Shown here piece by piece: positions 9,262 to 19,243 of a stretch of 64,000 nucleotides of DNA. Position numbers and translations under genes: made by a program. The stretch's first letter is position 1. Each line of letters starts with the position of its first letter. The notes beneath the pieces are model-generated. The model had not been told where the DNA came from and searched no databases. It saw nothing but the letters and a program-made list of their open reading frames with translations. The DNA is from Methylopila sp. 73B (GTDB lineage Bacteria; Pseudomonadota; Alphaproteobacteria; Rhizobiales; Methylopilaceae), in contig NZ_JAFV01000001.1 in assembly GCF_000526315.1 (NCBI RefSeq), forward strand, positions 3,288,501-3,352,500, read 5' to 3'.

Positions 9262-9825
9262 TTATCGCCCGGTGGCGAAATAGCCCTGCAGACGATTGCG
9301 CAGCTTGCCGGCGATCTGGACCGCGGCGCGGTTCTGGGCGTCGCGCTCGGCGCGAATGTCGGCGAAGCGCTGCAGCGTGTACGAGTACGACGCCGAGGCG
9401 AACTCCTGGCCCGAGATCACCGGATCGATCTGGCCCGCAGGCTTCAGCGCGTAGTCGACGCTCAGCGACACCGAGCGTGTCTCGGGCTGGCCGGTGAACG
9501 GGTCCACGATCGGCGACTGCGCCCGGTTCGCGATCGAGATGTCGAGCCGGTAGGCGGTGGCGTCCGCCGCCCCGCCGCCGCGCAGCTGGAAGATCAGCTC
9601 GTTGCGCAGCGTGTTGCCGATGCGGCCCTCGATCGGGCGCACGTCGATGCGGCGCAGGTTCGTGAGCACCGGAACCTCGCCCTTGGCGGAGGGCCCGGTC
9701 GCGTAGCTCTGCTCGCTGTAGAGCGGGCGGAAGCAGCCCGCCAGCGTCAGCGACAGGCCGGCCGCAACGCCGGCGCGGAGAACGGCGCGGCGCGCGGGCC
9801 GGAACTCGATGTCAGACGACGACAT
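9262..9825 (-). CDS. lptE: LPS-assembly lipoprotein LptE
   Basis: A 187-residue lipoprotein that plugs the LptD barrel and helps insert lipopolysaccharide in the outer membrane. The N-terminus carries an arginine-rich stretch, a hydrophobic helix and a lipobox LTLAGC with lipidated Cys31, followed by FRPLYSE, the classic start of alphaproteobacterial Lpt[17 protein letters not shown] and the middle segment YRLDISI are typical. The start overlaps the end of leuS by 14 bp. In related genomes holA usually follows; here a repeat and then pyrE follow instead. Confidence 0.92.
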   Translation of the reverse strand: MSSSDIEFRPARRAVLRAGVAAGLSLTLAGCFRPLYSEQSYATGPSAKGEVPVLTNLRRIDVRPIEGRIGNTLRNELIFQLRGGGAADATAYRLDISIANRAQSPIVDPFTGQPETRSVSLSVDYALKPAGQIDPVISGQEFASASYSYTLQRFADIRAERDAQNRAAVQIAGKLRNRLQGYFATGR

Positions 9826-12436
9826 TCACGATCCTCTGCGGCACGACGATGATCTTTCGGATCGGCTTGTCGCCGATCGCCTTCTGGACGACGTCCAACT
9901 CGCGCACGAGCGCTTCGATCGCCTTGGCGTCGGCGTCGCGAGCGACCGTGATCTCGTCCCGCTTCTTGCCGTTCACCTGCACCGGCAGGGTCACGACGTC
10001 GGAGGCGAGCAGCACGGGGTCGGCCTTCGGCCAGGGCGTCTCGGCGACGAGAGTGGCATGTCCGAGCGCCGACCACGACTCCTCAGCCAGATGCGGCATG
10101 AAGGGCGCGAGGATCTGCACAAGGATTTCGGCCGCCTCGCGCAGCGCGAAGGCCATGTCGTCTGCGGGCGCCGCCTCCGCCTGCAGCGCCTGTCCGAGCG
10201 CGTTGGCGAGCTCGTAGGAGGCCGCGACGCAGCGGTTGAAGCGCAGGCGCTCGATGTCGTCCTCGACGCGGGCGAGCGCGCCGTGGGCCGCGCGGCGCAG
10301 GCTCTCGGCGGCGGGGCCGACGCTGGCAGGCGCCGCCGCGCCAGCTGAGGCGCCCTTCGCAGCCGCGTCGTTCACCAGCCGCCACACGCGCTGCACGAAA
10401 CGGCTGGCGCCTTCGACGCCGGACTCGGTCCAGATCACGTCGCGCTCGGGCGGGCTGTCGGACAGCATGAACCAGCGGGCGGTGTCCGCGCCGTAGGTCC
10501 CGAGGATGTCGTTGGGGTCGACGACGTTCTTCTTCGACTTCGACATCTTCTCGATCGAGCCGATCTCGATCGGAGCGCCGTCGTCGAGACGCGTGGCGCG
10601 GCGCGCGCCGCCCTCCTCCGCGATCCGGATCTCCGCCGGCGCGACCCATTGGCCGCCGGCGTCCTTGTAGGTCTCGTGGACCACCATGCCCTGCGTGAAC
10701 AGGCCGGCGAAGGGCTCGTCGAGGCCGACATGCCCGGTGGCCTTCATCGCGCGGGTGAAGAAGCGCGAGTACAGCAGGTGCAGGATCGCGTGCTCCACGC
10801 CGCCGATGTACTGGTCGACCGGCAGCCAGCGGTCGGCCGTCGCCTTCACGGTGGGCGAGGCGGCGCGGGGGGACGTGAAGCGGGCGTAGTACCAGGACGA
10901 GTCAACGAAGGTGTCCATGGTGTCGGTCTCGCGCCGCGCCGGGCCGCCGCATTGCGGGCAGGCCACGTTGCGCCAGGCGTCGTGACGGTCGAGCGGGTTG
11001 CCCGGCTGGTCGAAGGTCACGTCGTCGGGCAGGCGCACCGGCAGCTGGTCGTCCGGCACGGGAACGACGCCGCAGGCCTTGCAGTGGATCACCGGGATCG
11101 GGCAGCCCCAGTAGCGCTGGCGGGAGATCCCCCAGTCGCGCAGGCGCCAGTTGACCTTGCGGACGGCGACGGGCCGGCCGTTCAGCTCCGCGGCCTCCAG
11201 CCGGCGCGCAACCTCCCGGAACGCGTCGGACGGGCTCAGGCCGTCGAGGAAGCGGGAGTTGATCATCACCCCGTCGCCGTCATAGGCCACGGTGTCGATC
11301 GTGACCGAGGCGGGGTCCACGCCCTCGGGCTCGACGACCGGCGTCACCGGCAGTCCGTAGGCGCGCGCGAAATCGAGGTCGCGCTGGTCGTGCGCCGGGC
11401 AGCCGAAGATGGCGCCCGTGCCGTAGTCCATCAGCACGAAGTTCGCGACGTAGACCGGCAGCTCCCAGGACGGATCGAACGGGTGCTTCGCCTTGAGTCC
11501 CGTGTCAAAACCCTTCTTCTCGGCGGTCTCGAGCGCCGCGACGCTGGTGCCCGCGCGGCGGCAGTCGTCGAGGAAGGCGGACAGCGCCGGGTTTCCCTCG
11601 GCCAAGGCCTTGGCGATGGGGTGGTCCGCCGAGAGCGCCAGGAAGCTCGCGCCGAACAGCGTGTCGGGGCGGGTGGTGTAGACCTCGACCTCGCCGGCCG
11701 GCGCGTTGGCGCCGGGAGCGTCCGCGAGCGGCCAGCGCACCAGCAGCCCTTCCGAGCGGCCGATCCAATTCTTCTGCATGGTCCGGACCTTCTCCGGCCA
11801 GCGCGTCAGCCCGTCGAGAGCCGACAGCAGGTCCTCGGAGAAGTCGGTGATCTTCAGGAACCACTGGGTCAGCTCGCGCTGCTCCACCAGTGCGCCCGAA
11901 CGCCAGCCGCGGCCGTCGATCACCTGCTCGTTGGCGAGCACGGTGTTGTCGACCGGGTCCCAGTTCACCTTGGACTGGCGGCGGTAGGCGAGGCCGGCCT
12001 TCAGGAAGTCCAGGAACAGCTTCTGCTGCTGGGCGTAGTACTCGGGATCGCAGGTCGCGATCTCGCGGCTCCAGTCCAGCGACAGGCCGATCGCCTTGAG
12101 CTGGTCGCGCATGGTCGCGATGTTGTCGTAGGTCCAGGCTTTGGGATGGACTTTTTTCTCGATGGCGGCGTTCTCGGCCGGCAGGCCGAAGGCGTCCCAG
12201 CCCATCGGGTGCATCACCGCGAAACCCTTGGCGCGCTTGTAGCGCGCGACGACGTCGCCCATCGCGTAGTTGCGCACATGCCCCATGTGGATGCGCCCCG
12301 AGGGATAGGGGAACATCTCGAGGACATAGTAGTTCGGCCGCGCATCCCCAGCGTCGGTCTCGAACAGCTTGCGCTCGTTCCAGCTCGCCTGCCAGCGGGG
12401 CTCGGCCTCTCGCGCGTTGTAGCGCTCGGTCGTCAT
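9812..12436 (-). CDS. leuS: Leucyl-tRNA synthetase
   Basis: An 874-residue class I aminoacyl-tRNA synthetase that charges tRNA-Leu. The HIGH motif appears as HMGH (residues 50-53, in [12 protein letters not shown]) and the second signature as KMSKSKKN (about residue 630). The CP1 editing domain is recognisable by [16 protein letters not shown] and the zinc-binding insertion by the Cys pairs in HCKACG and CPQCGG. Full length, no defect seen. It is translationally coupled to lptE downstream. Upstream lies repeat A1 and then secB. Confidence 0.98.
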   Translation of the reverse strand: MTTERYNAREAEPRWQASWNERKLFETDAGDARPNYYVLEMFPYPSGRIHMGHVRNYAMGDVVARYKRAKGFAVMHPMGWDAFGLPAENAAIEKKVHPKAWTYDNIATMRDQLKAIGLSLDWSREIATCDPEYYAQQQKLFLDFLKAGLAYRRQSKVNWDPVDNTVLANEQVIDGRGWRSGALVEQRELTQWFLKITDFSEDLLSALDGLTRWPEKVRTMQKNWIGRSEGLLVRWPLADAPGANAPAGEVEVYTTRPDTLFGASFLALSADHPIAKALAEGNPALSAFLDDCRRAGTSVAALETAEKKGFDTGLKAKHPFDPSWELPVYVANFVLMDYGTGAIFGCPAHDQRDLDFARAYGLPVTPVVEPEGVDPASVTIDTVAYDGDGVMINSRFLDGLSPSDAFREVARRLEAAELNGRPVAVRKVNWRLRDWGISRQRYWGCPIPVIHCKACGVVPVPDDQLPVRLPDDVTFDQPGNPLDRHDAWRNVACPQCGGPARRETDTMDTFVDSSWYYARFTSPRAASPTVKATADRWLPVDQYIGGVEHAILHLLYSRFFTRAMKATGHVGLDEPFAGLFTQGMVVHETYKDAGGQWVAPAEIRIAEEGGARRATRLDDGAPIEIGSIEKMSKSKKNVVDPNDILGTYGADTARWFMLSDSPPERDVIWTESGVEGASRFVQRVWRLVNDAAAKGASAGAAAPASVGPAAESLRRAAHGALARVEDDIERLRFNRCVAASYELANALGQALQAEAAPADDMAFALREAAEILVQILAPFMPHLAEESWSALGHATLVAETPWPKADPVLLASDVVTLPVQVNGKKRDEITVARDADAKAIEALVRELDVVQKAIGDKPIRKIIVVPQRIVNVVV

Positions 12437-12588
12437 GGGATGGGTACGCCAGACTTCAGGTCAAAGGGAATGCGGCGCGGGCGCCGAAGCGCGCGGACAT
12501 TCGCCCGAACGCCGACAGGGGTCAACCGAAGCAAGGGCTTGGAGAGGAGCGAGGTCCCTCAAGAGGACGCGTGGAAACGCGACGCGCG

Positions 12589-12704
12589 TGTCCCGGCCAT
12601 GAGCCAGGGCCAGAAACGCCGCTTTACTCAATATTAGCCATGGCGCGCCGTCACGCCCTTTTGTCGTCGACTGAGGATCTGGGTCCCGGCTCGAGGCCGG
12701 GACA
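12589..12704. repeat. Mosaic palindromic repeat, family A copy 1
   Basis: A 116-bp element in the 288-bp gap between leuS and secB. The right half is a perfect palindrome, GTCCCGGC-TCGAG-GCCGGGAC (12683-12703); the left half (from 12589, TGTCCCGGCC) is a decayed inverted copy of it. The same design occurs at 17025-17140 and 31826-31933. No gene signal is visible in the rest of the gap. Confidence 0.8.
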
Positions 12705-12724
12705 CGAACCTGAGCGGGCAGGCC

Positions 12725-13204
12725 TCAGTTCGGCGCGCCGGTCGTCTGCTGGGCGAGGGCCTCTTCGGCGCGGGCGCGGTAGAGCGCCGCGAAGTCGACC
12801 GGGTCGATCATCAGCGGCGGGAAGCCGCCGTTCCGCACCGCCTCGGCGACGATCTGGCGCGCGAAGGGGAACAGCAGGCGCGGGCACTCGATCATGACGA
12901 CCGGGTGGAGCTGCTCCTCCGGAATGTTCACGACGCGGAACACGCCGCCGTAGGACAGGTCGACGCGGAACAGCAGCGAGTCGCCGTCCTTAGCCTGTCC
13001 CTCGATCGCCAGCTCGACTTCGAAGTCCGTCTCGCCCACCTTGCGGGCGTTGACGTTGACCTTGATCTCGATGTTCGGCGAGGTCTGGCGCGGCGCCAGC
13101 GAGCGTGGGGCGTTCGGGTTTTCGAACGAGAGGTCCTTCGCATACTGGGCGAGGACGTTGATCGCGGGCGCGGCGGACTCGGAAGCGCCGTGGGTGTTTG
13201 CCAT
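12725..13204 (-). CDS. secB: Protein-export chaperone SecB
   Basis: A 159-residue cytoplasmic chaperone that holds pre-proteins unfolded for SecA. SecB hallmarks: [18 protein letters not shown] near the N-terminus, the acidic/aromatic beta-strand region [21 protein letters not shown], and the C-terminal segment [19 protein letters not shown] followed by [17 protein letters not shown]. The length matches alphaproteobacterial SecB. It is divergent from nothing nearby; fxsA lies upstream on the same strand with a 130-bp gap. Confidence 0.97.
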   Translation of the reverse strand: MANTHGASESAAPAINVLAQYAKDLSFENPNAPRSLAPRQTSPNIEIKVNVNARKVGETDFEVELAIEGQAKDGDSLLFRVDLSYGGVFRVVNIPEEQLHPVVMIECPRLLFPFARQIVAEAVRNGGFPPLMIDPVDFAALYRARAEEALAQQTTGAPN

Positions 13205-13334
13205 TTTTGTCGACTTTCGGCGTCGGAGGACGGATCGGCCGCGCGCGCGACGAAGCCGCGATCGGCGGCCCGCGGGTTACCACGCCCCCGCGCGCGCCCG
13301 CAAGCCGACCATGGCTACGCTCGGGCGAGGATGA

Positions 13335-13787
13335 TCAACGCTCGGGACGGCGCGCGGGCTCGACTTCGCGCCACTCGGCCTGGTCGAGATCCAGCATCTC
13401 CTTCCGCGCCGGGCGCGCGGTCTGGGGATGGACCGTCGCAGGCGCGACCTCGGCCCAGCCGAGGAAGCGCCGGATGCGCGTCCGGAACTCCGGCACGAGC
13501 GCCAGAACGCCGATCACGTCGGTGATGAAGCCCGGAATGGCGAACAGGAGACCCGCCAAGCCCCGCAGGCCCTTGGAGCCGTCCATCGCGAAGGACACCA
13601 GCCCGCCGCGGCGGCGCGCCTCCGTCTTGGCCTCGGTCACCAATGAGCCGAGCATGGCGATGCCGATGGCCGAGATCGCCACTTGCAGCAAAATGGCCTT
13701 GCCGACGCCGATGATCGCCGCGACGAGGGCGAAGGCGACGATCTCGAGGATCGGCAGGGCCAGGAAGAGAGTGAGCAGCCGTGGCAT
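13335..13787 (-). CDS. fxsA: FxsA family membrane protein
   Basis: A 150-residue inner-membrane protein with an N-terminal helix (LLTLFLALPILEIVAFALVAAIIG), a second helix (ILLQVAISAIGIAMLGSLV) and a third hydrophobic stretch (LAGLLFAIPGFITDVIGVLALV), followed by a charged C-terminal tail. The order of helices and the IPGF.TD segment are typical of FxsA (suppressor of F exclusion of phage T7 in E. coli). The fxsA-secB and fxsA/timA neighbourhood is conserved in rhizobia. The molecular role is unknown. Confidence 0.9.
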   Translation of the reverse strand: MPRLLTLFLALPILEIVAFALVAAIIGVGKAILLQVAISAIGIAMLGSLVTEAKTEARRRGGLVSFAMDGSKGLRGLAGLLFAIPGFITDVIGVLALVPEFRTRIRRFLGWAEVAPATVHPQTARPARKEMLDLDQAEWREVEPARRPER

Positions 13788-14034
13788 GACGTGTCCGTGA
13801 AGGTCCTTGCGCCGAGAAGCCGGCGCGCCTCATGTGGGAACGACGCGCCGTTCCGCCAAGTTCCGCAAGGGGTATGGCGCCTGACGCCGCCGGTCACGAC
13901 GCCGGGAGCCGGCCCGCGACGACGCGTAACGGCGCCGCGACTGGATCGACGGGGCCGGACGGCACATATACATCGGAGCGTGCGCGGCCCTCAGCGGCGC
14001 GGGGCGCGCTCCGGCCACACGATTGCGAGACCCG

Positions 14035-14760
14035 ATGAGCGACGGCTTCGACATCTACACGATCATCATCCTCGTGCTGGCCGTGTTCATCTTCATCCGG
14101 CTGCGGTCGGTGCTGGGCACGCGCACGGGCAACGAGCGGCGTCCGAACGACGCGTTCCGCGCGCCGCCCGCCGGGCCGGAGCCGACGCCTGCGAACGACA
14201 AGGTCGTTCCTCTCCCGACGCGCGCCTCCGACGGCTCGCGCCCGGAGCACGGCCCGCTGGACGACGAACCTGCCGGCGAGCGCTGGAAGGGGATCGCCGC
14301 GCCCGGAAGCCCGGTCGCGCTCGGCCTCGACGAGATCGCCGCGGCCGAGAACGGCTTTGACGCTCGCGGCTTCATCGGCGGCGCCCGCGCGGCCTATGAG
14401 ATGATCGTCGGCGCTTTCGCCGCCGGCGACCGCAAGACGCTGAAGCCCCTCCTCGCGAAGGAGGTGTTTGAAGGCTTCAGCGCCGCGATCGCCGAGCGCG
14501 AGAGCCGGGGCGAGACCGTGGAGTCCCGCTTCGTCGCGATCGACAAGGCGGAGCTCACGGAGGTCGAGATCGTGGGCAAGACCGCGCAGCTCACCGTGCG
14601 CTTCGTCTCGCAGATCATCAGCGCCACCCGCGACAAGAACGGCGCCGTGATCGACGGCAGCCCGACCGAGATCGCGGACCTCGTCGACGTCTGGACCTTC
14701 GCGCGCGAGCTGAACGCCCGCGACCCGAACTGGCGCCTGATCTCGACCGAAGCGGTCTGA
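14035..14760 (+). CDS. timA: Tim44/TimA family adaptor protein
   Basis: A 241-residue protein starting at the ATG at 14035 (MSDGFDIYTIIILVLAVFIF); an ATG at 14023 would add four residues. One N-terminal membrane helix (about 8-25) is followed by a low-complexity linker and a C-terminal Tim44-like domain (about 105-240; FIGGARAAYEMIVGAFAAGDRKTLKPLL, VWTFARELNARDPNWRLI). Alphaproteobacterial TimA is the relative of mitochondrial Tim44, and the domain can bind lipid or partner proteins; the bacterial function is not settled. It starts a timA-mltA-smr run and is divergent from fxsA. The 247-bp gap holds no gene I can support. Confidence 0.9.
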   Translation: MSDGFDIYTIIILVLAVFIFIRLRSVLGTRTGNERRPNDAFRAPPAGPEPTPANDKVVPLPTRASDGSRPEHGPLDDEPAGERWKGIAAPGSPVALGLDEIAAAENGFDARGFIGGARAAYEMIVGAFAAGDRKTLKPLLAKEVFEGFSAAIAERESRGETVESRFVAIDKAELTEVEIVGKTAQLTVRFVSQIISATRDKNGAVIDGSPTEIADLVDVWTFARELNARDPNWRLISTEAV

Positions 14761-14772
14761 CGCCGAAGGACC

Positions 14773-15954
14773 ATGACGATGGCTGCGCGCGCCGCGGCGG
14801 CGCTCGCCGCAGGTCTTCTCGGAGCGATCCTTCTTCCCTACGCGACGCGGGCGGCTGACGCGCCGCTTGCGCCCGTCTCCTACGCCGCGCTGGACGGCTG
14901 GGCCGCCGACGACCACCTCGCCGCCTTCGACGCCTTCCTGCTCTCGTGCCGCGCGATCGTCGATCGCCTGCCGCCGTTGCGCGCGGCGCTGCCGCCGTCG
15001 CAGGCGCTGCAGACGACCTGCCGCGCGGCTCTCGAGACGTCCGTCGAGGACGGCGCGGCCGCCCGCAGCTTCTTCGAGGAGCGCTTCACGCCGGTCCTGG
15101 CGGGACGCGGCATCCTCACCGGCTATTACGAGCCCGAGGTCGACGGCCGCGTTGCGCCTGACGCGACCTACGACACGCCGCTGCTCGCCCGGCCCGACGA
15201 CCTCGTCGACCTCGCCGACGGGGCCGCGCGACCCGAGGGCGTGGCTGACGCGCTGACGGCGGCGCGCAAGACCGCCGACGGCCACGCGCCCTATCCAACT
15301 CGCGCAGAGATCGAGGACGGCGCGCTGGGCGCGAGGTCGAAGCCGCTGGTCTGGCTGACGCGGATCGACGCCTTCTTCGTGCATGTGCAGGGCTCGACCC
15401 GTGTGCGCCTTCCCGATGGCCGGGTGATCCGGATCGCCTACGACGGCCGCAACGGGCGGCCCTTCACGCCGATCGGACGCCTGCTGGTCCAGCGCGGCGA
15501 AATGGCGAAGGACGTCGCCTCGATGCAGGCGCTGCGGGCCTGGCTCGGCGCCCGTCCGGCGGAGGGCCGCGCGATCATGCGCGAGAACGCCTCCTACATC
15601 TTCTTCCGGATCGACGAGAGCCTGACGCCGGACGACGGTCCTCGGGGCGCGCAGGCCGTGCCGCTGAAGGCCGGGCGGAGCCTCGCCGTCGACCGGACGC
15701 GCTGGTCCTACGGCATACCCGTCTGGATCGAGGGCCGATTGCCGACCACGGTCGGCGGCGCCGCGCTCAAGCGTCTCGTCATCGCGCAGGACACCGGCTC
15801 CGCCATCCTCGGCCAAGCCCGCGGGGACTATTTCGCCGGCTCAGGAAATGAGGCCGGCAAGGTCGCGGGCGGCATGCGGGAGCAGACCGACTTCGTGGTG
15901 CTGTTGCCGAAGGCCGACGCCGCCGCGCTGCCGGACGCGGAGCCGCGGCCGTGA
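14773..15954 (+). CDS. mltA: Membrane-bound lytic murein transglycosylase A
   Basis: A 393-residue secreted protein with an N-terminal signal segment (about 1-28). The MltA barrel domain begins around YAALDGWAADDHLAAFDAFLLSC and includes FTPVLAGRGILTGYYEPEVDG, LVWLTRIDAFFVHVQGSTRV and ENASYIFFR. The C-terminal 3D domain with catalytic aspartates is seen in IAQDTGSAILGQARGDYFAG. The enzyme cleaves peptidoglycan to 1,6-anhydro-muropeptides. The stop overlaps the GTG start of the smr gene by four bases, showing translational coupling. Confidence 0.95.
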   Translation: MTMAARAAAALAAGLLGAILLPYATRAADAPLAPVSYAALDGWAADDHLAAFDAFLLSCRAIVDRLPPLRAALPPSQALQTTCRAALETSVEDGAAARSFFEERFTPVLAGRGILTGYYEPEVDGRVAPDATYDTPLLARPDDLVDLADGAARPEGVADALTAARKTADGHAPYPTRAEIEDGALGARSKPLVWLTRIDAFFVHVQGSTRVRLPDGRVIRIAYDGRNGRPFTPIGRLLVQRGEMAKDVASMQALRAWLGARPAEGRAIMRENASYIFFRIDESLTPDDGPRGAQAVPLKAGRSLAVDRTRWSYGIPVWIEGRLPTTVGGAALKRLVIAQDTGSAILGQARGDYFAGSGNEAGKVAGGMREQTDFVVLLPKADAAALPDAEPRP

Positions 15955-16553
15955 CGGTGACCGGCCGCCGCAAGCGGACGCTCTCGTCGTCGGAACGCGA
16001 GCTCTGGAGCAAGGTCGTCGAAAGCGTGACGCCGCTCGGCCCCCGCAAGCCGGAGGAGCCCCAGGCCGCGCCTCCGCCCGTCGAGCCGCCGCCTCCGGGA
16101 CCGCCGCCGCCTCCGGGCAAGATGCCGAAGCGCGCCAAGACGACGCCGCCGCCGTCCATTCCAAGGCCCCACATTCCCGCCCCGCCGCCGCTGGCGCCGC
16201 TCGAGCCCAAGCTTCGGCGGCGGATTTCCCGCGGCGTCGTCTCGGTCGACGCGCGCATCGATCTGCACGGCCTCCGGCAGGACGAGGCCCACCGGCGGCT
16301 GGGCGCCTTCCTCGTGGGCGCCCAGGCCTCGGGCTTCAAGGTGGTGCTGGTCATCACCGGAAAGGGTCGGGCGGGCCCGGCCGAAGGCGACCTGTTCGGA
16401 CCCGAGCGGGGCGTGCTGCGTCGGTCGGTGCCGATCTGGCTGTCCTCGCCCGCCGCGCGCGGGTTGGTGGTGGGCTTCGAGACCGCGCAGATCCATCATG
16501 GCGGATCGGGCGCGCTCTATGTGCGCATCCGGCGCGGCGGCGTCTGGCGCTGA
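15951..16553 (+). CDS. Smr/MutS2-type endonuclease-domain protein
   Basis: A 200-residue protein starting at a GTG that overlaps the mltA stop. Residues about 31-85 are a proline-rich linker. The Smr domain follows: IDLHGLRQDEAHRRL (LHGL motif at 105-108), a VLVITGKGR loop (the TGKG motif), and a terminal half with GSGALYVRIRR. Smr domains are DNA or RNA nucleases related to the C-terminus of MutS2. Neighbourhood timA-mltA-smr is conserved in rhizobia, but no functional link to peptidoglycan has been shown. Confidence 0.92.
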   Translation: MTVTGRRKRTLSSSERELWSKVVESVTPLGPRKPEEPQAAPPPVEPPPPGPPPPPGKMPKRAKTTPPPSIPRPHIPAPPPLAPLEPKLRRRISRGVVSVDARIDLHGLRQDEAHRRLGAFLVGAQASGFKVVLVITGKGRAGPAEGDLFGPERGVLRRSVPIWLSSPAARGLVVGFETAQIHHGGSGALYVRIRRGGVWR

Positions 16554-16621
16554 AACCGCTCGGCGCGCGGGCCTCGATGCTGTAATCAGACGAAAGTCGA
16601 ATATGGCCAGCGGGGGCGGCG

Positions 16622-17008
16622 ATGGACTCCGAGAGATTGCCGAGCACGGATCCGGTCATCCGCACCATCGCCATGCCCGCGGACACCAACCCCGCAGGCG
16701 ACATCTTCGGCGGCTGGCTGATGGCGCAGATGGACTTCGCCGCGGGCAACGTCGCGGCCCGCATCGCCCGCGGCCGCTGCGCGACGATCGCCGTCGACCA
16801 GATGACCTTCCTCAGCCCGGTGCTCGTAGGCGACGAAGTCAGCTTCTACGGCACGGTGGTGAAGCGCGGCCGGACGTCGATCCGCATTCGCATCGAAGCC
16901 TGGCGCCGCAAACGCGACGAGGACGAGATGCGTCGCGTGACCGAGGCGACCTTCACCTTCGTGGCGATCGACGAGGACCGGAAGCCGCGGCCGCTGCCCG
17001 TGAGTTGA
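16622..17008 (+). CDS. Hotdog-fold acyl-CoA thioesterase (YciA type)
   Basis: A 128-residue single hotdog domain. PADTNPAGDIFGGWLMAQMD contains the conserved Asn-Gly-Asp catalytic region of YciA-like acyl-CoA thioesterases, and VDQMTFLSPVLVGDEVSFYGTV the long helix/strand junction. These cytosolic enzymes hydrolyse acyl-CoAs of varied chain length. It lies next to ethylmalonyl-CoA mutase, but is convergent with it, with repeat A2 between, so co-regulation is not implied. Confidence 0.9.
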   Translation: MDSERLPSTDPVIRTIAMPADTNPAGDIFGGWLMAQMDFAAGNVAARIARGRCATIAVDQMTFLSPVLVGDEVSFYGTVVKRGRTSIRIRIEAWRRKRDEDEMRRVTEATFTFVAIDEDRKPRPLPVS

Positions 17009-17024
17009 GGCAGCGCCCACCTCA

Positions 17025-17140
17025 TGTCCCGCCCTTGAGCCGGGACCCGGACACGCCAACCTCCGTTGGAAGTATGCGCGGCCCGCGCGCGGGTGGGCGC
17101 CGAACGTCGGGATTCGGGGTCCCGGCTCAAGGCCGGGACA
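17025..17140. repeat. Mosaic palindromic repeat, family A copy 2
   Basis: A 116-bp element between the convergent thioesterase and mutase genes. The left arm begins TGTCCCGCCCTTGAGCCGGG (17025 onward) and the right arm is its reverse complement in outline (GGTCCCGGCTCAAGGCCGGG, ending in ACA at 17140). The interior shares CGTTGGAAG (17064-17072) with copy 3. The arms face each other, as in BIME elements of enterobacteria. Confidence 0.85.
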
Positions 17141-17173
17141 AAGACTGGCGCTGAGGGTGAAGGGCCCGGCGCA

Positions 17174-19144
17174 TTACGCCGCTTCCTTGTGGGCGATTTC
17201 GGCGATCCGGACGATGTCCGCCATGATCCTGGTCAGGTCGAAGTTCTTCGGGGTGTAGACCTCGGCCACGCCCATGGCCTTGAGCTGAAGCTCGTCCTCG
17301 GGCGGGATGATGCCGCCGACGATCAGCGGCACGTCGTCGAGGCCGACCTTGCGCATGCGTTCGATCACGTCGCGCACCAGGGGCACGTGGGAGCCGGACA
17401 GGATCGACAGCCCAACCACGTGGACGCCCTCTTCGAGCGCGGCGTTGACGATCTCCGAGGGCGTCAATCGGATGCCCTCGTAGACGACCTCGAAGCCGCA
17501 GTCGCGGGCGCGGACGGCGATCTGCTCCGCCCCATTCGAGTGCCCATCGAGGCCGGGCTTGCCCACGAGCAGCTTCAGCCGGCGGCCCAGGCGGCCCGAG
17601 GCGGCCTCGACCTGGGCGCGCACCTCTTCGATCTCGGCGCCGCCGGCGTCCGCGCGCACGGCGCGTCCGACGCCCGTCGGAGCCCGGAACTCGCCGAAGA
17701 TGTCGCGGAGGGTCTGGCCCCACTCGCCGGTGGTGACGCCGGCCTTCGCGGCGGCGATCGACGGCTCCATGATGTTCCGGTCCTCCTTCGCGGCGGCGGC
17801 GACCTCGGCGAGCGCCGCCTCGACGGCCTTGGCGTCGCGCTGGGCGCGCCAAGCCTCGAGGCGCTCGATCGCCTCCTGGCCGACGCTTTCGGGCACAACC
17901 TGGATCGAGCCGGCGCCGGTCGACAGCGGCGAAGGCTCCGTCTCCTTCCAGCGGTTCACGCCGACGACCACCTGCTCCCCGCTCTCGATCGCCGCGAGGC
18001 GACGGGCGTTGGATTCGACCAGCCGGCCCTTCATGTAGCCCGACTGCACGGCGGCGATCGCCCCGCCCATCTCGTCGATGCGCGCAAGCTCGGCGCGGGC
18101 TTCGTCCTTCAACGCCTCGACCTTGGCGTTCATCACTTCGGAGCCGTTGAAGATGTCGGCGTATTCCAGGATGTCGGTCTCATAGGCCAGGATCTGCTGC
18201 GCGCGCAGGGACCATTGCTGGTCCCAAGGCCGCGGCAGGCCAAGCGCTTCGTTCCACGCGGGCAACTGCACGGCGCGGGCGCGGGCGTCCTTCGACAGCG
18301 TGACGGCGAGCGTCTGGATCAAAATGCGGTAGACGTTGTTCTCGGGCTGCGGCTCGGTCAGGCCGAGCGAGTTGACCTGCACGCCGTAGCGGAAGCGGCG
18401 GCTCTTGGCGTCGGTCACGCCGTAGCGGTCACGGGTGATCTCGTCCCACAGGTCGACGAACGCGCGCATCTTCGCGATCTCGGTGATGAACTTCATCCCG
18501 GCGTTCACGAAGAACGAGATGCGCTGCACGGTCTGGGCGAAGACCTCCTCGCTCGGGTCGGTCGCCTTGACCTCGTCCAGGACGGCGATGCCGGTCGCGA
18601 GCGCGTAGGCGAGCTCCTGCACCGGCGTCGCGCCTGCTTCCTGCAGGTGGTAGGAGCAGACGTTCATCGGGTTCCACTTCGGCATCGCCGCGGTGGTGAA
18701 GGTGATGACGTCGCGGATCAGCCGAAGCGACGGGGCCGGCGGGAACACGTAGGTCCCACGCGACAGGTACTCCTTGATGATGTCGTTCTGCGTCGTGCCG
18801 TTCAGCGCGGCGCGGTCGGCGCCCTGCTCCTCGGCCTGTGCGACGTAAAGCGCAAGTAGCCACGCCGCCGTCGCGTTGATCGTCATCGAGGTGTTCATCT
18901 GGGCGAGCGGGATGCCGTCGAACAGCGCCCGCATGTCGCCAAGATGGGAGACCGGCACGCCGACCTTGCCGACCTCGCCGCGCGAGAGGATGTGGTCCGG
19001 GTCGTAGCCGGTCTGGGTCGGCAGGTCGAAAGCGACGGAGAGGCCGGTCTGGCCCTTAGCGAGGTTGGACTTGTAGAGCCGGTTGGACTCCGCGGGCGTG
19101 GAATGGCCCGCGTAGGTCCGGATCAGCCAGGGTTTGTCCGCCAT
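17174..19144 (-). CDS. ecm: Ethylmalonyl-CoA mutase
   Basis: A 656-residue adenosylcobalamin-dependent mutase. The N-terminal TIM barrel is MeaA-like (RTYAGHSTPAESNRLYKSNL, TGLSVAFDLPTQTGYDPD, MNTSMTINATAAWLLALY), and the C-terminal B12-binding domain carries the DxHxxG motif with Asp533, His535 and Gly538 (KPGLDGHSNGAEQ). It converts (2R)-ethylmalonyl-CoA to methylsuccinyl-CoA in the ethylmalonyl-CoA pathway. Assignment to Ecm/MeaA rather than methylmalonyl-CoA mutase rests on the short N-terminus, the sequence and the nearby ccr. Cobalamin is required as cofactor. Confidence 0.93.
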   Translation of the reverse strand: MADKPWLIRTYAGHSTPAESNRLYKSNLAKGQTGLSVAFDLPTQTGYDPDHILSRGEVGKVGVPVSHLGDMRALFDGIPLAQMNTSMTINATAAWLLALYVAQAEEQGADRAALNGTTQNDIIKEYLSRGTYVFPPAPSLRLIRDVITFTTAAMPKWNPMNVCSYHLQEAGATPVQELAYALATGIAVLDEVKATDPSEEVFAQTVQRISFFVNAGMKFITEIAKMRAFVDLWDEITRDRYGVTDAKSRRFRYGVQVNSLGLTEPQPENNVYRILIQTLAVTLSKDARARAVQLPAWNEALGLPRPWDQQWSLRAQQILAYETDILEYADIFNGSEVMNAKVEALKDEARAELARIDEMGGAIAAVQSGYMKGRLVESNARRLAAIESGEQVVVGVNRWKETEPSPLSTGAGSIQVVPESVGQEAIERLEAWRAQRDAKAVEAALAEVAAAAKEDRNIMEPSIAAAKAGVTTGEWGQTLRDIFGEFRAPTGVGRAVRADAGGAEIEEVRAQVEAASGRLGRRLKLLVGKPGLDGHSNGAEQIAVRARDCGFEVVYEGIRLTPSEIVNAALEEGVHVVGLSILSGSHVPLVRDVIERMRKVGLDDVPLIVGGIIPPEDELQLKAMGVAEVYTPKNFDLTRIMADIVRIAEIAHKEAA

Positions 19145-19243
19145 GGGATCAGTCAGCCTCGCACGTCGCAGGCGGCCGTTCCGCCCGAAACAGTGTTTAG
19201 CTTCCGCGTGCTGCGGTGCAATGGGCCGATCGTCTGAGTAACT

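Noticed and set aside
10649-12637. Long plus-strand open frame opposite leuS
   Set aside because: Arg/Val/Gly-rich sequence without motifs, produced by high GC opposite a well-identified gene.
13894-15816. 640-codon minus-strand frame opposite timA-mltA
   Set aside because: Shadow of two recognised genes; no domain or start signal.
17066-18859. 597-codon plus-strand frame opposite ecm
   Set aside because: Lies over a complete, well-identified mutase and has no family similarity.
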